A stretch of DNA of 14,688 nucleotides from contig JAFTAC010000087.1 in assembly GCA_017458805.1 (NCBI GenBank), positions 1-14,688 on the forward strand, given 5' to 3'. The translations under genes were made by a program, and so were the position numbers. Each line of letters begins with the position of its first letter. The first letter of the stretch is position 1. The DNA is from Victivallales bacterium. GTDB taxonomy: Bacteria; Verrucomicrobiota; Lentisphaeria; Oligosphaerales; Oligosphaeraceae. Shown here piece by piece: positions 7,021 through 14,688 of this stretch. The notes under the pieces were generated by a model that was not told where the DNA came from, made no database searches, and saw only the letters and a list, made by a program, of their open reading frames with translations.

Positions 7021-8324
7021 GTCTTGCCACAATCGGAATTATCGGCGGCATCGTGCTGCTCCTTCTGCTGGTGCTTAGCGTACCAGTCGGCTTCGCGCTG
7101 GCATTGGTGGGAGCCGTCGGCTTCGCCATCGCCCAGAACCCCAACTCCGCTCTCCACATGCTTGTCAGCATCTTCTATGAGAACTTCACCAAATATGATT
7201 TGAGCGTCATCCCGCTTTTCATCTTCATGGGGCAGATAGCCTTCTACGCGGGCATCAGCAAACGCCTCTTCGATGCGGCCTACAAGTGGCTGGGACGACT
7301 TCCTGGCGGCATCGCACTGGCGACCATGGGTGCCAGCGCTGGCTTCGGAGCCGTCTGCGGCTCTGGTCCCGCCAGCGCCGCCACCATGACCTCGGTGGCC
7401 ATGCCTGAAATGCGCAAGCACGGTTTCGCGCTCGACTTGGGCGCGGGCATCGTGGCGGCTGGCAGCAGCCTGGGCATCCTCATCCCGCCCAGCGTGGTGG
7501 TCATCGTCTATGCCATCATGACGGAGAATTCCCCTGCCAAACTCTTCTCGGCCAGCGTCGTCCCCGCCATCATCATCACAGGTCTCTTCCTCGTTTACAT
7601 CTTCGTTGTATGCAAACTGCACCCAGAGTACAGCCCACAATCACCACAATTCACGTGGAAGGAGCGTTTTCTGTCGTTGCTGAACGTCTCAGAGACGCTG
7701 GCACTCTTCCTGCTCGTGATGGGCGGGATGCTCTTCTTCGGCTGGTTCACTCCAACCGAGGCAGCGGCCATCGGCGCAGGCGGCAGCATGCTCATTGCCA
7801 TCTGCAGACGCAGCCTCACCTGGAAAATCCTCTGGAAGGCCAGCATGGAAACAATCCGCACATCCTGCATGGTCCTCATCATCGTCACAGGCGCACTGGT
7901 GTTCGGACGCGTCCTCGCCACCACTGGCATCACCTCCAACCTGGCCGAAAACCTGACGGTCATGCCCGGCCCCGCCTGGTGCAAGATGGCGGTCATCCTC
8001 TTCTTCTTCATGATAGCAGGCTGCTTTGTCGATGCACTGGCACTTGTCATGCTGACCATGCCCATCTTCCTGCCTGTCATCCTTGCACTAGGCTATGACC
8101 CGATCTGGTTCGGCATCATGGTGGTGCTGCTTGTGCAGCTCGGCGTCATCACGCCACCCGTCGGAGTCAACGTCTATGTAGTCAGCGGCATCGAGCGTGA
8201 AGTTCCCATGCAGCAGATTTTCAAACGCGCCCTACCCTTCGCAGGCATCATCGTCCTCGGCGTCATCCTTTTGATGCTCTTCCCCGACCTTGCACTTGCA
8301 CTGCCCCAATGGCTGTATAAATAA
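7017..8324 (+). CDS. dctM: TRAP transporter large permease subunit (DctM family)
   Basis: Predicted 435-residue, roughly twelve-helix inner-membrane permease that moves substrate using the ion gradient. Family signatures: GASAGFGAVCGSGPASAATM followed by a helix and PEM (about residues 103-130), GSSLGILIPPSVVVIVYAI (about 150-168), and near the C-terminus GCFVDALALVMLTMPIFLP then GVITPPVGVNVYVVSGI. AAGGAG near 7000-7005 precedes the ATG, which overlaps the dctQ stop by 4 bases. No truncation is seen. Its TAA stop abuts the first unit of the heptad repeat array. Confidence 0.94.
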   Translation: MSLATIGIIGGIVLLLLLVLSVPVGFALALVGAVGFAIAQNPNSALHMLVSIFYENFTKYDLSVIPLFIFMGQIAFYAGISKRLFDAAYKWLGRLPGGIALATMGASAGFGAVCGSGPASAATMTSVAMPEMRKHGFALDLGAGIVAAGSSLGILIPPSVVVIVYAIMTENSPAKLFSASVVPAIIITGLFLVYIFVVCKLHPEYSPQSPQFTWKERFLSLLNVSETLALFLLVMGGMLFFGWFTPTEAAAIGAGGSMLIAICRRSLTWKILWKASMETIRTSCMVLIIVTGALVFGRVLATTGITSNLAENLTVMPGPAWCKMAVILFFFMIAGCFVDALALVMLTMPIFLPVILALGYDPIWFGIMVVLLVQLGVITPPVGVNVYVVSGIEREVPMQQIFKRALPFAGIIVLGVILLMLFPDLALALPQWLYK

Positions 8325-8443
8325 GTGGTTAGTGGTTAGTGGTTAGTGGTTAGTGGTTAGTGGTTAGTGGTTAGTGGTTAGTGGTTAGTGGTTAGTGGTT
8401 AGTGGTTAGTGGGCAGTGGTTAGTGGGTAGGGGGTAGTGGTTA
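8325..8443. repeat. array of 17 seven-base units (GTGGTTA)
   Basis: Twelve perfect head-to-tail GTGGTTA units fill 8325-8408, followed by five units of which two are perfect and three changed (GTGGGCA at 8409, GTGGGTA at 8423, GGGGGTA at 8430). Degeneration is confined to the right end. The array starts on the base after the dctM stop codon and lies between convergent genes. GG pairs every 7 bases on the plus strand could allow two-tier G-quadruplex folding. There is no spacer structure, so it is a microsatellite, not a CRISPR array. Confidence 0.97.
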
Positions 8444-8446
8444 GTT

Positions 8447-8471
8447 CAGTGAGCCGAATAGCGGCGCACTG
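8447..8471. terminator. hairpin between dctM and the lyase gene
   Basis: CAGTG (8447-8451) and GCCG (8453-8456) pair with CGGC (8462-8465) and CACTG (8467-8471), a nine-pair stem with one A-G mismatch and a 5-base loop. It lies just past the lyase stop codon (minus strand) and beyond dctM and the repeat array (plus strand), where a shared terminator is expected. No long T run follows on either strand. Confidence 0.5.
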
Positions 8472-8475
8472 TGCT

Positions 8476-11400
8476 TTAGTACTCCACAACCAGGCTGTTC
8501 GGCATCATCCATGTCTTTGTCTCGTGGACGGGGAGCCCCTCGCCGTCAATGCGCGTATAGGCTCTGAACTCACCGTCAACCACAGCACATTTCAGGAGCT
8601 GATAGGGGCGTTTGAAGCCATCGTCTCCCATTGCAATCAACGTGTGCCCCTTCCAGTCGGCTTTTTTGGGGATGTCGCCCTCCAGCACAAAGTATGCTTC
8701 GTCTTTGCGGTTGACAGCCTTCACCACCTGGCCGACATAGCTTTTCTGATGTAAACGCAATTTGCACTCGCCACTGTTCAGTGTGGTCCCCAAGAACATG
8801 GAGGCACTCCTCTTGCCAGCGCCATTCGACAAACACACGGCGATTTCGGCATCCGTACTAACATCGCCAGCCTTCAGCAGCTTGCCATCCGTGGCAAAAA
8901 GGAAAACGTCCTCGCCGAGAGCAGTCTTGACGGTGGCAATGCACCCTTCAGGTGTCTCCTTCACAGTAACATCCTGCACCAAAGGCGCTTCATCGAAATA
9001 GGAGTGGAAGACGGAAACAAAACTGTCCAGCTGCTTGCCTTTGCGGCGGCGCTGGAAATAGGGAAGCGTCTGCCCCCTGTCGCTGTTGTTGTAGTGGCGC
9101 TGTCCCCACTCGTCCGCATAGAGAAGCTCTTCGCCCTTGGCGAATGGAGAGAAGGCTGCGAACCGCTGGCTGGCATCAATTTTCCACACAGCCTTCCAGG
9201 CACCTTTTTCACCTGGGCGCAACACAGCAGGCGCGGACTTGAGGAGAGTCATGCGCTCCACCTTCTGCAAGGTGAACTTTCCCTCATAAAGCGTCCATTC
9301 AGGCCCCAGTTTGATGGTGTTGATGACGACACTGTCGTATGTGCGGCCATCCTGGCTGTTCTCCTCGCCTGGGCGGAACTGAAGCAGGTGCGGCTTCATT
9401 GAGCCCTTGTCGCCACGAGCGTAGAAGCGGAAGCGATAGCGGTCGCCAGGCTTGCCCAAAAACGCCGCAGGCCCGATGAAACCATCGCATTTCCCTATCA
9501 CAATCGAGTGATTGATGATATCGACGCCTTTGGCTGTTGTCAACGCACTATAGCGCACGCCACGGCTGTTCTTGCCTTTGCAAGGCTCCCAGGAGGCGGT
9601 TCCATTCCCTTTGTAAAGCCCCCATCCATCATAGACATTGCTTTTGGTCGGTCCCTTTTCAGGGAACAAAGAGGCCATGTTTTCCGAGATGTCGTTCCCC
9701 TTCGCGTCCACCTTGTATAGCTCCACGTCGGAGAACTCCCACGTGCCTAGTTGATTGACGGCTAGCTTCAGGCAGAAGCGGCACTCACGTTCAAGTGCCT
9801 CCTGCTGCGCATTTCTATCTGGTAGCACCGCACCTTCCACCGTGAAATCGTTGTTGACGCCGTGGAAGATGTAGTCACGGATGGTGCCACCCTGCACGCG
9901 GAACAAATCCAGCCAGTAGAAGCCGTGGTGCCCGTGGTCCACCTGAAGCAGCGTCCGCTCGTAGGTGCTGGCGTTCTTGTAGGCGTTCGAGGAGGCGCGC
10001 ATCACCTTGACGGGCCCCACTGTCTCGAACAAATCGAAGCTGCCGCCGCGTTCGCGGCTTTTCTGCGACTGGTTGTCGATGACGACAAGGTTATGGGCGG
10101 CTGTACGACTGGTGTAGGGTTTGTCAGGGTGGTCCCAGAGGTAGCCCAAGTCGCTCAGCACCTCCTTCTTGTGCCACAGGTAGAGCCCGAGACTGTCCAG
10201 GTGGTGGTGGATGCCATAGTCGCTCGCGTTGATCAGCGCCAAGCCATCACGTCCATTCACGCCATAGCGCAGGAAGCCCTGCTGCAAATAGGGATAAACC
10301 TTGTCACTAAAGCCGAACTCTGGGACACCCTCGTAGTCGATGGGATGACCGAACATCATGTTGTTAGCTTGGTTTTTAATCTTCTTGTCGTTGCACACGG
10401 CAAAGAAGGCGAGATTCCTCGGCGTGGGATAGCAAATGGGAAGCATGTCGCACTGTGTCGTGGAAAAAAAGCCTCCGTTAGGCGATGAATCCGCAATAGG
10501 CGGATACCTCAAGTCCCCCTGAAGAATGTCAATGGCGTTCTGCCAGCAGATGCCGTAGTCCGTGTCGCGGAAGACGTTGAAGTGCTTCAACGGTTTTTCC
10601 CCCTTCGGCGGCTCATAGCCCTCTGGATCGGAGTAGTCGCGGAACCAAAGAGCAAACGCAAGAATGTTGCCCATCGTCATCGACAAGTAGCCGCCCGATT
10701 CGGAGGTTGTGAAATCAGGCAGAAACCAGCCATAGATGGTCTTGTAGAAGCCATCCAGGCCGAAGCGCGTCAAATCGGGGTGCCCGACCACGCTGCCGAC
10801 AGCCGCGCATGCTGCGCGCCCGCCGACGGACTTGTTGTTGATGGTCTGGTCGCACATGAGATGATAGGCGAGCTCCAGCAGTGCATCCTTCTCGATGCGA
10901 TAGCGTTCCTCTTCAGTGAAGACGGGCTTGCCATCAGGCCATTTTGCCGTACATGCCACATCATACGCACGAGCCATCACCACAGCATAATGGCCGTCCT
11001 GACCGCTAGAGCCGAAGCGGTTGCCCTGCCAGTAGCCTACATGGATTTTACGGTCGGGGTTGTTGGGAGGCGGTGTAATCTCGTCTGTCGGCAGATGGAA
11101 GGGGTCCTTCCCTGCGATATGCGGATCGCAGTCCGCTATCTCATTGTAGATGGAGGAGCCGAACATGTAGTGCGGCAGCACCTCCGCATAGCGCAGCAGC
11201 ATGCGCCGCACGCCATCCGCATACTTTGCCTCGCCGCTGTAGATGTAGGCATGAGCCAGACCATCCAGAAACGAGATGGTCGATTGCAGCTTGTGGACGC
11301 GAATCATCCCGCTGAAGGAAGGACGGCAAAGCACGCCGTACATCTTGAACTCCTCGCCGCCGCAGTAGCTGAACACCTGGTTCGGCTCCCATTTGCTACG

Positions 11401-11859
11401 GATGTGAATCGTCTCGGGATATTTCTCATTCGGAAAGACCGTCTTGCAGGTCTTGCAAACCACCTGGTTCGGCTCCTTCTTGGTCCAGCTCCAAGTGCCA
11501 TTCGGATGCCAGCGCAGCCCCTTGTCGCGGCAGGCAGGACATGGGCCATAGACACCAAACCCCTTCTGCGTCGGTATCCACTCTTCAAGGTATTCGGGCG
11601 TGATTTCCGTCAGAATGCCATCCGCACGGCGCATCACGCTCCGCGCAACAGCCTGCGCCTCTGAATCCACCTCTATCTTCTGCCGTACATGGTCGATATC
11701 CTCCTGGCGGTAGATGCCACAGGGATGTTTTAGGGTGGTGCGAATACGTTCCCAGCCGCTGAAATCCGTGGGGTCCCGATAGGAAATGGCTTCGCCATAG
11801 CACAAAGAAGCCATTAGTAGCATAATTGAGAATAAACAAAGCATTAACTTAACCATCAT
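8476..11859 (-). CDS. exported heparinase II/III-like polysaccharide lyase with zinc ribbon and internal carbohydrate-binding domain
   Basis: Predicted 1127-residue secreted enzyme that would cleave an acidic polysaccharide by beta-elimination. Numbering is from ATG 11859, chosen because a signal peptide begins there (MMVKLMLCLFS, ending near CYGEA); the frame is open to ATG 11973, which overlaps the upstream gene's stop as ATGA but would put 38 unlikely residues before the signal. Residues 107-138 hold two CxxC pairs (CPAC, CKTC), a probable structural zinc site. The alpha-toroid part continues to about 520. The heparinase II/III beta domain follows, with HHHLDSLGLYLW (551-562) and TAAHNLVVID (about 586-595), the family's histidine-bearing segments. 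A jelly-roll-like CBM4/9-type stretch (YRFRFYARGD to WTLYEGKFT) interrupts the C-terminal beta-sandwich. It is paralogous to the partial gene at 13148. Substrate is unknown. Confidence 0.85.
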   Translation of the reverse strand: MMVKLMLCLFSIMLLMASLCYGEAISYRDPTDFSGWERIRTTLKHPCGIYRQEDIDHVRQKIEVDSEAQAVARSVMRRADGILTEITPEYLEEWIPTQKGFGVYGPCPACRDKGLRWHPNGTWSWTKKEPNQVVCKTCKTVFPNEKYPETIHIRSKWEPNQVFSYCGGEEFKMYGVLCRPSFSGMIRVHKLQSTISFLDGLAHAYIYSGEAKYADGVRRMLLRYAEVLPHYMFGSSIYNEIADCDPHIAGKDPFHLPTDEITPPPNNPDRKIHVGYWQGNRFGSSGQDGHYAVVMARAYDVACTAKWPDGKPVFTEEERYRIEKDALLELAYHLMCDQTINNKSVGGRAACAAVGSVVGHPDLTRFGLDGFYKTIYGWFLPDFTTSESGGYLSMTMGNILAFALWFRDYSDPEGYEPPKGEKPLKHFNVFRDTDYGICWQNAIDILQGDLRYPPIADSSPNGGFFSTTQCDMLPICYPTPRNLAFFAVCNDKKIKNQANNMMFGHPIDYEGVPEFGFSDKVYPYLQQGFLRYGVNGRDGLALINASDYGIHHHLDSLGLYLWHKKEVLSDLGYLWDHPDKPYTSRTAAHNLVVIDNQSQKSRERGGSFDLFETVGPVKVMRASSNAYKNASTYERTLLQVDHGHHGFYWLDLFRVQGGTIRDYIFHGVNNDFTVEGAVLPDRNAQQEALERECRFCLKLAVNQLGTWEFSDVELYKVDAKGNDISENMASLFPEKGPTKSNVYDGWGLYKGNGTASWEPCKGKNSRGVRYSALTTAKGVDIINHSIVIGKCDGFIGPAAFLGKPGDRYRFRFYARGDKGSMKPHLLQFRPGEENSQDGRTYDSVVINTIKLGPEWTLYEGKFTLQKVERMTLLKSAPAVLRPGEKGAWKAVWKIDASQRFAAFSPFAKGEELLYADEWGQRHYNNSDRGQTLPYFQRRRKGKQLDSFVSVFHSYFDEAPLVQDVTVKETPEGCIATVKTALGEDVFLFATDGKLLKAGDVSTDAEIAVCLSNGAGKRSASMFLGTTLNSGECKLRLHQKSYVGQVVKAVNRKDEAYFVLEGDIPKKADWKGHTLIAMGDDGFKRPYQLLKCAVVDGEFRAYTRIDGEGLPVHETKTWMMPNSLVVEY

Positions 11860-11969
11860 AAAGTGATATCTTGAACTAGATTTGCAGTGATTATTCATCC
11901 ATTTCATCTTCCACTCGTGGATAACGATGCCTACAAATATAACATCAGATGATTTTAACGTTTGATTGT

Positions 11970-13148
11970 TCATGCTTCAACCTTACTATCGTGAATTGTT
12001 TCTGAACCATCACTACCTAGCGACAATCTCTCCAACTCTGCCTCAAACTCCTCCACACTAGGCAAATCCCCCTTAAAATCTTCAGGCAGAACATTTGTTA
12101 ATTCATAGTCGCTTACCCCAAGAGGGATATCTGTTTTACCAAGCAAATATCGAACAAGTGGCGCATTCTTTCCTTTGCATACCAGAAGCCCCATCGCCGG
12201 CTCATCTCCATCACGGTTTAGAACTAGATCACAGGCCGCAACATATCCCTGCAATTGCCCCAAATCAGAAGAATCAAACTCTCCAGTCTTGACCTCAACA
12301 TCGCAATAACGGTGTTGCGGGATGAAATAGAATAACAGGTCAACACGCTTTTCTTCGCCATATACCTCAATCGTTTTCTCTCGACCGACAAATGCAAAAC
12401 CATTGCCTAGTTCTAGAAGCAATGCCTCAATGTTTGCTACCATCGCCTTCTTCAATTGAGTTTCATTGTACCGTTCACTAATTCCTTGCACAGAGAAAAT
12501 GTATGGATCCTTTGTCAACTGTTGGGCAAGATCGCCATCAGGTTCGGGTAGAGTACATCTGAAATTGGTGATGGCCTTTCCCTCTCTGGAATAGAGGTCT
12601 GTCAATATCCAGTTCAAAAGCACATTTCGACTCCAATTGTTTTCAACTGTCTTATGAAGATAGAAGACTGCTTTATCGACATCTCCCTTGCATTTATCAA
12701 TGATTAGGCGATGATGTCCCCAAGGAACCATAAACAGTGGCATTGTTTCCCCCAAGGAGAGACCATTCCCATCGACCACAGACGTTTGTTCCACAGCTTG
12801 TGGAACGATTGACGCTTTATCCTTTGAAAAAGATTGTTCCCCAAGTTGCGGACTAATTGTCGCACCAGAATATAAGTCATAGAATCTATGGCAATAAATG
12901 ATATTCACCTTGGAGAGCCCTGAAGCACCAGGAAGCATCAATCTCAAGTCAGCACTTAATTTTGAATAAAACCTAGAACCATATTTGACTCCAGGATACA
13001 TAACGCTAATATCCTTACCGAGCCTCCAATAAAACTCCAAAAGGGCACTATTAACGGCAATTGACGACTTGATTTGGGTGCTACGATAACGCCGCTTGAG
13101 TTCTTCCAGCCAAGAGCGATATTCAGAAGATAGAATCGGCTCATCCAT
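11970..13148 (-). CDS. DUF1016 (YhcG-type) PD-(D/E)XK nuclease
   Basis: Predicted 392-residue cytoplasmic protein. The N-terminal half (about 10-95, WLEELKRRYRST, EFYWRLGKDI, and YGSRFYSKLSADLR) is the DUF1016 N-terminal helical domain. The C-terminal nuclease core shows FVGREKTIEVYG, then D270 in KRVDLLFYF, E285-V-K287 in CDVEVKTGEF, and glutamines at Q298 and Q300, the PD-(D/E)XK pattern. A serine/glutamine-rich linker (about 96-135) separates the halves. YhcG-type proteins are often found near restriction-modification and mobile genes; their role is not settled. The start overlaps the upstream lyase stop as TAATG, and its TGA overlaps ATG 11973 as ATGA. The gene is AT-richer than its neighbours (21 of 60 GC from 12961, versus 43 of 60 from 13201 in the lyase), which points to later insertion. 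Confidence 0.88.
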   Translation of the reverse strand: MDEPILSSEYRSWLEELKRRYRSTQIKSSIAVNSALLEFYWRLGKDISVMYPGVKYGSRFYSKLSADLRLMLPGASGLSKVNIIYCHRFYDLYSGATISPQLGEQSFSKDKASIVPQAVEQTSVVDGNGLSLGETMPLFMVPWGHHRLIIDKCKGDVDKAVFYLHKTVENNWSRNVLLNWILTDLYSREGKAITNFRCTLPEPDGDLAQQLTKDPYIFSVQGISERYNETQLKKAMVANIEALLLELGNGFAFVGREKTIEVYGEEKRVDLLFYFIPQHRYCDVEVKTGEFDSSDLGQLQGYVAACDLVLNRDGDEPAMGLLVCKGKNAPLVRYLLGKTDIPLGVSDYELTNVLPEDFKGDLPSVEEFEAELERLSLGSDGSETIHDSKVEA

Positions 13149-14688
13149 TATTGTTTCACCTCAGAACATACACAATTAGGCAATACCCAGGTTTTGCCTT
13201 CACGCGCGGGCAGACCAGCCCCCTCCACACGGGTATAAGCGCGGAACTGGCCGTCCACCCAGGCAGATTTCACTATCTGGTAGGGACGTCCAACACCGTC
13301 CTCGCCTGTCACAATCAATGTGTGCCCTCTCCAGTTCTCTTGCTTCGGGCAGTCTCCTTCCAGCACGAAATAGGCCTCGTCCTTGCGGTTCACAACCGCC
13401 TTCACGATACCCTCGAAGTGTGCCTTGTCGCAAGAGAGCCTTTGGTCGCCGCTGAATACGTTTGTCCCTGCAAACATGGAGATGGAGCGTGTCCCGCCAC
13501 CTTGACGCTGAATCACGGCTATCTCCGCGTCGCTTTCCACGTCGCCACTTGAGAGGCGTTTGCCATTGGCTGCAAACAGGATGACATCCTCCCCGAGGCG
13601 TGTCTGAACAACCGCAGCAACCCCTTCGGGGCGTTCGGTCACACGGATATCCTGCACAAGCGGAGTGTCACCAAAGTACGAGTGGAAAACCGTGACGAAG
13701 TTGTCCAGCTGGTCACCTCTGCGCCGACGAGAGAAATAGGGCAAGGTAGCCCCTCTGTCGCTATTGTTGTAAAAGCGCTGCCCCCAGTCATCGCCATAAA
13801 GAAGCTCCTCGCCATCCACGTATGGCGAGAACGCTGCGAAATGCTGTTTATCCTTCAGATTCCAGACAGCCTTCCACGCACTGCGTTCGCCTATTTTGAG
13901 AACTGCGGGGAACAGGGCAAGCCGCTGGGAACGTTCCTTCAAAACAAGCGTGAATGTTCCCTCATACAGCCGCCAATCCTTCCCAAGCTGGTTCTCATTC
14001 AAGGGAAAAGGCATAAAGCTGCGCCCATCATTGACAAGCTCCTCGCCTGGGTGGAATGCCAGCAGCCTCGCGCCAAGCGTGCCTTCGTCACCCCGCGCGT
14101 AGAAACGGAAACGATAGGTGGTGCCCACTTTTCCAAGAAGGGCGTCTGGCCCCCTGTAGCCATCGCACTGCCCGATTACCAATGCCTGGTTGACATGCTT
14201 GTCACCTTTTTTAATGGAGATGGTGCTGTATCGCACGCCACGCCCGTTTTTGCCATCGCAAGGCCCCCAACTGGAGTTGCCGTTGCCTGTGTAGCGCCCC
14301 CACCCTTTGCAGGTCTTGTCCTTTGCTCCCTCCGCAGGAAACTCATTCGCCAGATTTTCCGACACCGCCTTTCCATCGGCGTCAATCTGGTAAAGTTCCA
14401 CATTGGAAAACTCCCAGGTGCCCAGCTGATGAACTTGCAGTTCGATGCAGAATCGCACGGTTGGAGTCTTGTCCACCTCCATTGAGAGGGGTTTTGCAGC
14501 CCCCTCCAGCGTAAAATCATGGCTGACGCCATGGAACACATAGTCGTGCTGCCTGCCTCCTTGGACCTTGAACAAGTCCAGCCAGTAGAAGCCTGCGTCG
14601 CCATGGTCAACTTGAAGCACGGTGCGCTCGTATGTGGTAGCCTGCGGATATGCCTTGGATGAGGCGCGCATCGCCTTAATGGGCCCCG
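13148..14688 (-). CDS. partial heparinase II/III-like polysaccharide lyase (C-terminal part), paralogue of the gene at 8476
   Basis: The frame is open to the right edge of the window, so only the last 513 or so residues are seen. It aligns from end to end with the C-terminal half of the complete lyase: GPIKAMRASSKAY against GPVKVMRASSNAY, YERTVLQVDHGDAGFYWLDLF, a jelly-roll CBM4/9-like stretch (YRFRFYARGD to WRLYEGTFT), then YNNSDRGATLPYFSRRRRG and RKDEAYFVLEGD. By eye roughly half the positions are identical. The catalytic and zinc-ribbon parts would lie beyond the window. It is upstream of, and translationally coupled (TAATG) to, the DUF1016 nuclease gene. A tandem duplication of an ancestral lyase is the simplest origin. 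Confidence 0.88.
   Translation of the reverse strand, partial: GPIKAMRASSKAYPQATTYERTVLQVDHGDAGFYWLDLFKVQGGRQHDYVFHGVSHDFTLEGAAKPLSMEVDKTPTVRFCIELQVHQLGTWEFSNVELYQIDADGKAVSENLANEFPAEGAKDKTCKGWGRYTGNGNSSWGPCDGKNGRGVRYSTISIKKGDKHVNQALVIGQCDGYRGPDALLGKVGTTYRFRFYARGDEGTLGARLLAFHPGEELVNDGRSFMPFPLNENQLGKDWRLYEGTFTLVLKERSQRLALFPAVLKIGERSAWKAVWNLKDKQHFAAFSPYVDGEELLYGDDWGQRFYNNSDRGATLPYFSRRRRGDQLDNFVTVFHSYFGDTPLVQDIRVTERPEGVAAVVQTRLGEDVILFAANGKRLSSGDVESDAEIAVIQRQGGGTRSISMFAGTNVFSGDQRLSCDKAHFEGIVKAVVNRKDEAYFVLEGDCPKQENWRGHTLIVTGEDGVGRPYQIVKSAWVDGQFRAYTRVEGAGLPAREGKTWVLPNCVCSEVKQ

Noticed and set aside
8325..8443. CRISPR array
   Set aside because: The units are contiguous 7-base repeats without spacers.
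10582..11664. Open frame of 360 codons on the plus strand inside the lyase gene
   Set aside because: It is antisense to a well-supported heparinase-like domain; no family motif or convincing ribosome site.

Overview
The window looks like part of the chromosome of a Gram-negative, polysaccharide-degrading bacterium. The combination of large exported heparinase II/III-like proteins carrying a Cys4 zinc ribbon, a lipoprotein-type TRAP binding protein, a xylose-isomerase-like TIM-barrel enzyme and a eukaryote-like xylulokinase resembles the Lentisphaerota/Verrucomicrobiota (PVC) group. This placement is inference from gene content; no rRNA or marker gene is present.

Layout. Positions 109-2469 (+) hold a tight three-gene run: an XYLB-type xylulokinase, a small ATP-binding universal stress protein and a free-standing acyl carrier protein, closed by a hairpin at 2480-2509. 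Positions 2518-4286 (-) hold an AT-rich restriction-modification pair: a NotI-like restriction endonuclease gene broken by a single in-frame TAA, overlapping by 4 bases an apparently intact D12-class adenine methyltransferase. A divergent promoter region at about 4331-4382 separates it from the next gene, with two promoters whose -35 boxes occupy the same bases on opposite strands. Positions 4520-5374 (+) encode a sugar isomerase/epimerase-like TIM barrel. A strong branched terminator hairpin (5400-5463) follows, and then a complete TRAP transporter operon (dctP-dctQ-dctM, 5509-8324). Directly after the dctM stop codon lies an array of 17 seven-base repeats (8325-8443) and a hairpin, separating dctM from genes converging on it.

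Positions 8476-14688 (-) hold two paralogous heparinase II/III-like polysaccharide lyase genes, one complete and one running off the window. A DUF1016-type PD-(D/E)XK nuclease gene sits between them, joined by TAATG and ATGA stop/start overlaps and clearly AT-richer than the lyase genes.

Working together: the lyases would cut an acidic (uronate-containing) polysaccharide outside the cytoplasm, the TRAP transporter would import an acidic product, and the TIM-barrel enzyme and sugar kinase would feed it into central metabolism. The substrate is not determined by the sequence. Two nuclease-type, AT-rich insertions (the R-M pair and the DUF1016 gene) appear to have entered this metabolic region. 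I did not identify a wholly new system. The best leads are the nonsense-split NotI-like gene beside an intact methylase, the nuclease nested between paralogous lyases, the shared -35 divergent promoter, and the branched terminator ahead of the TRAP operon.
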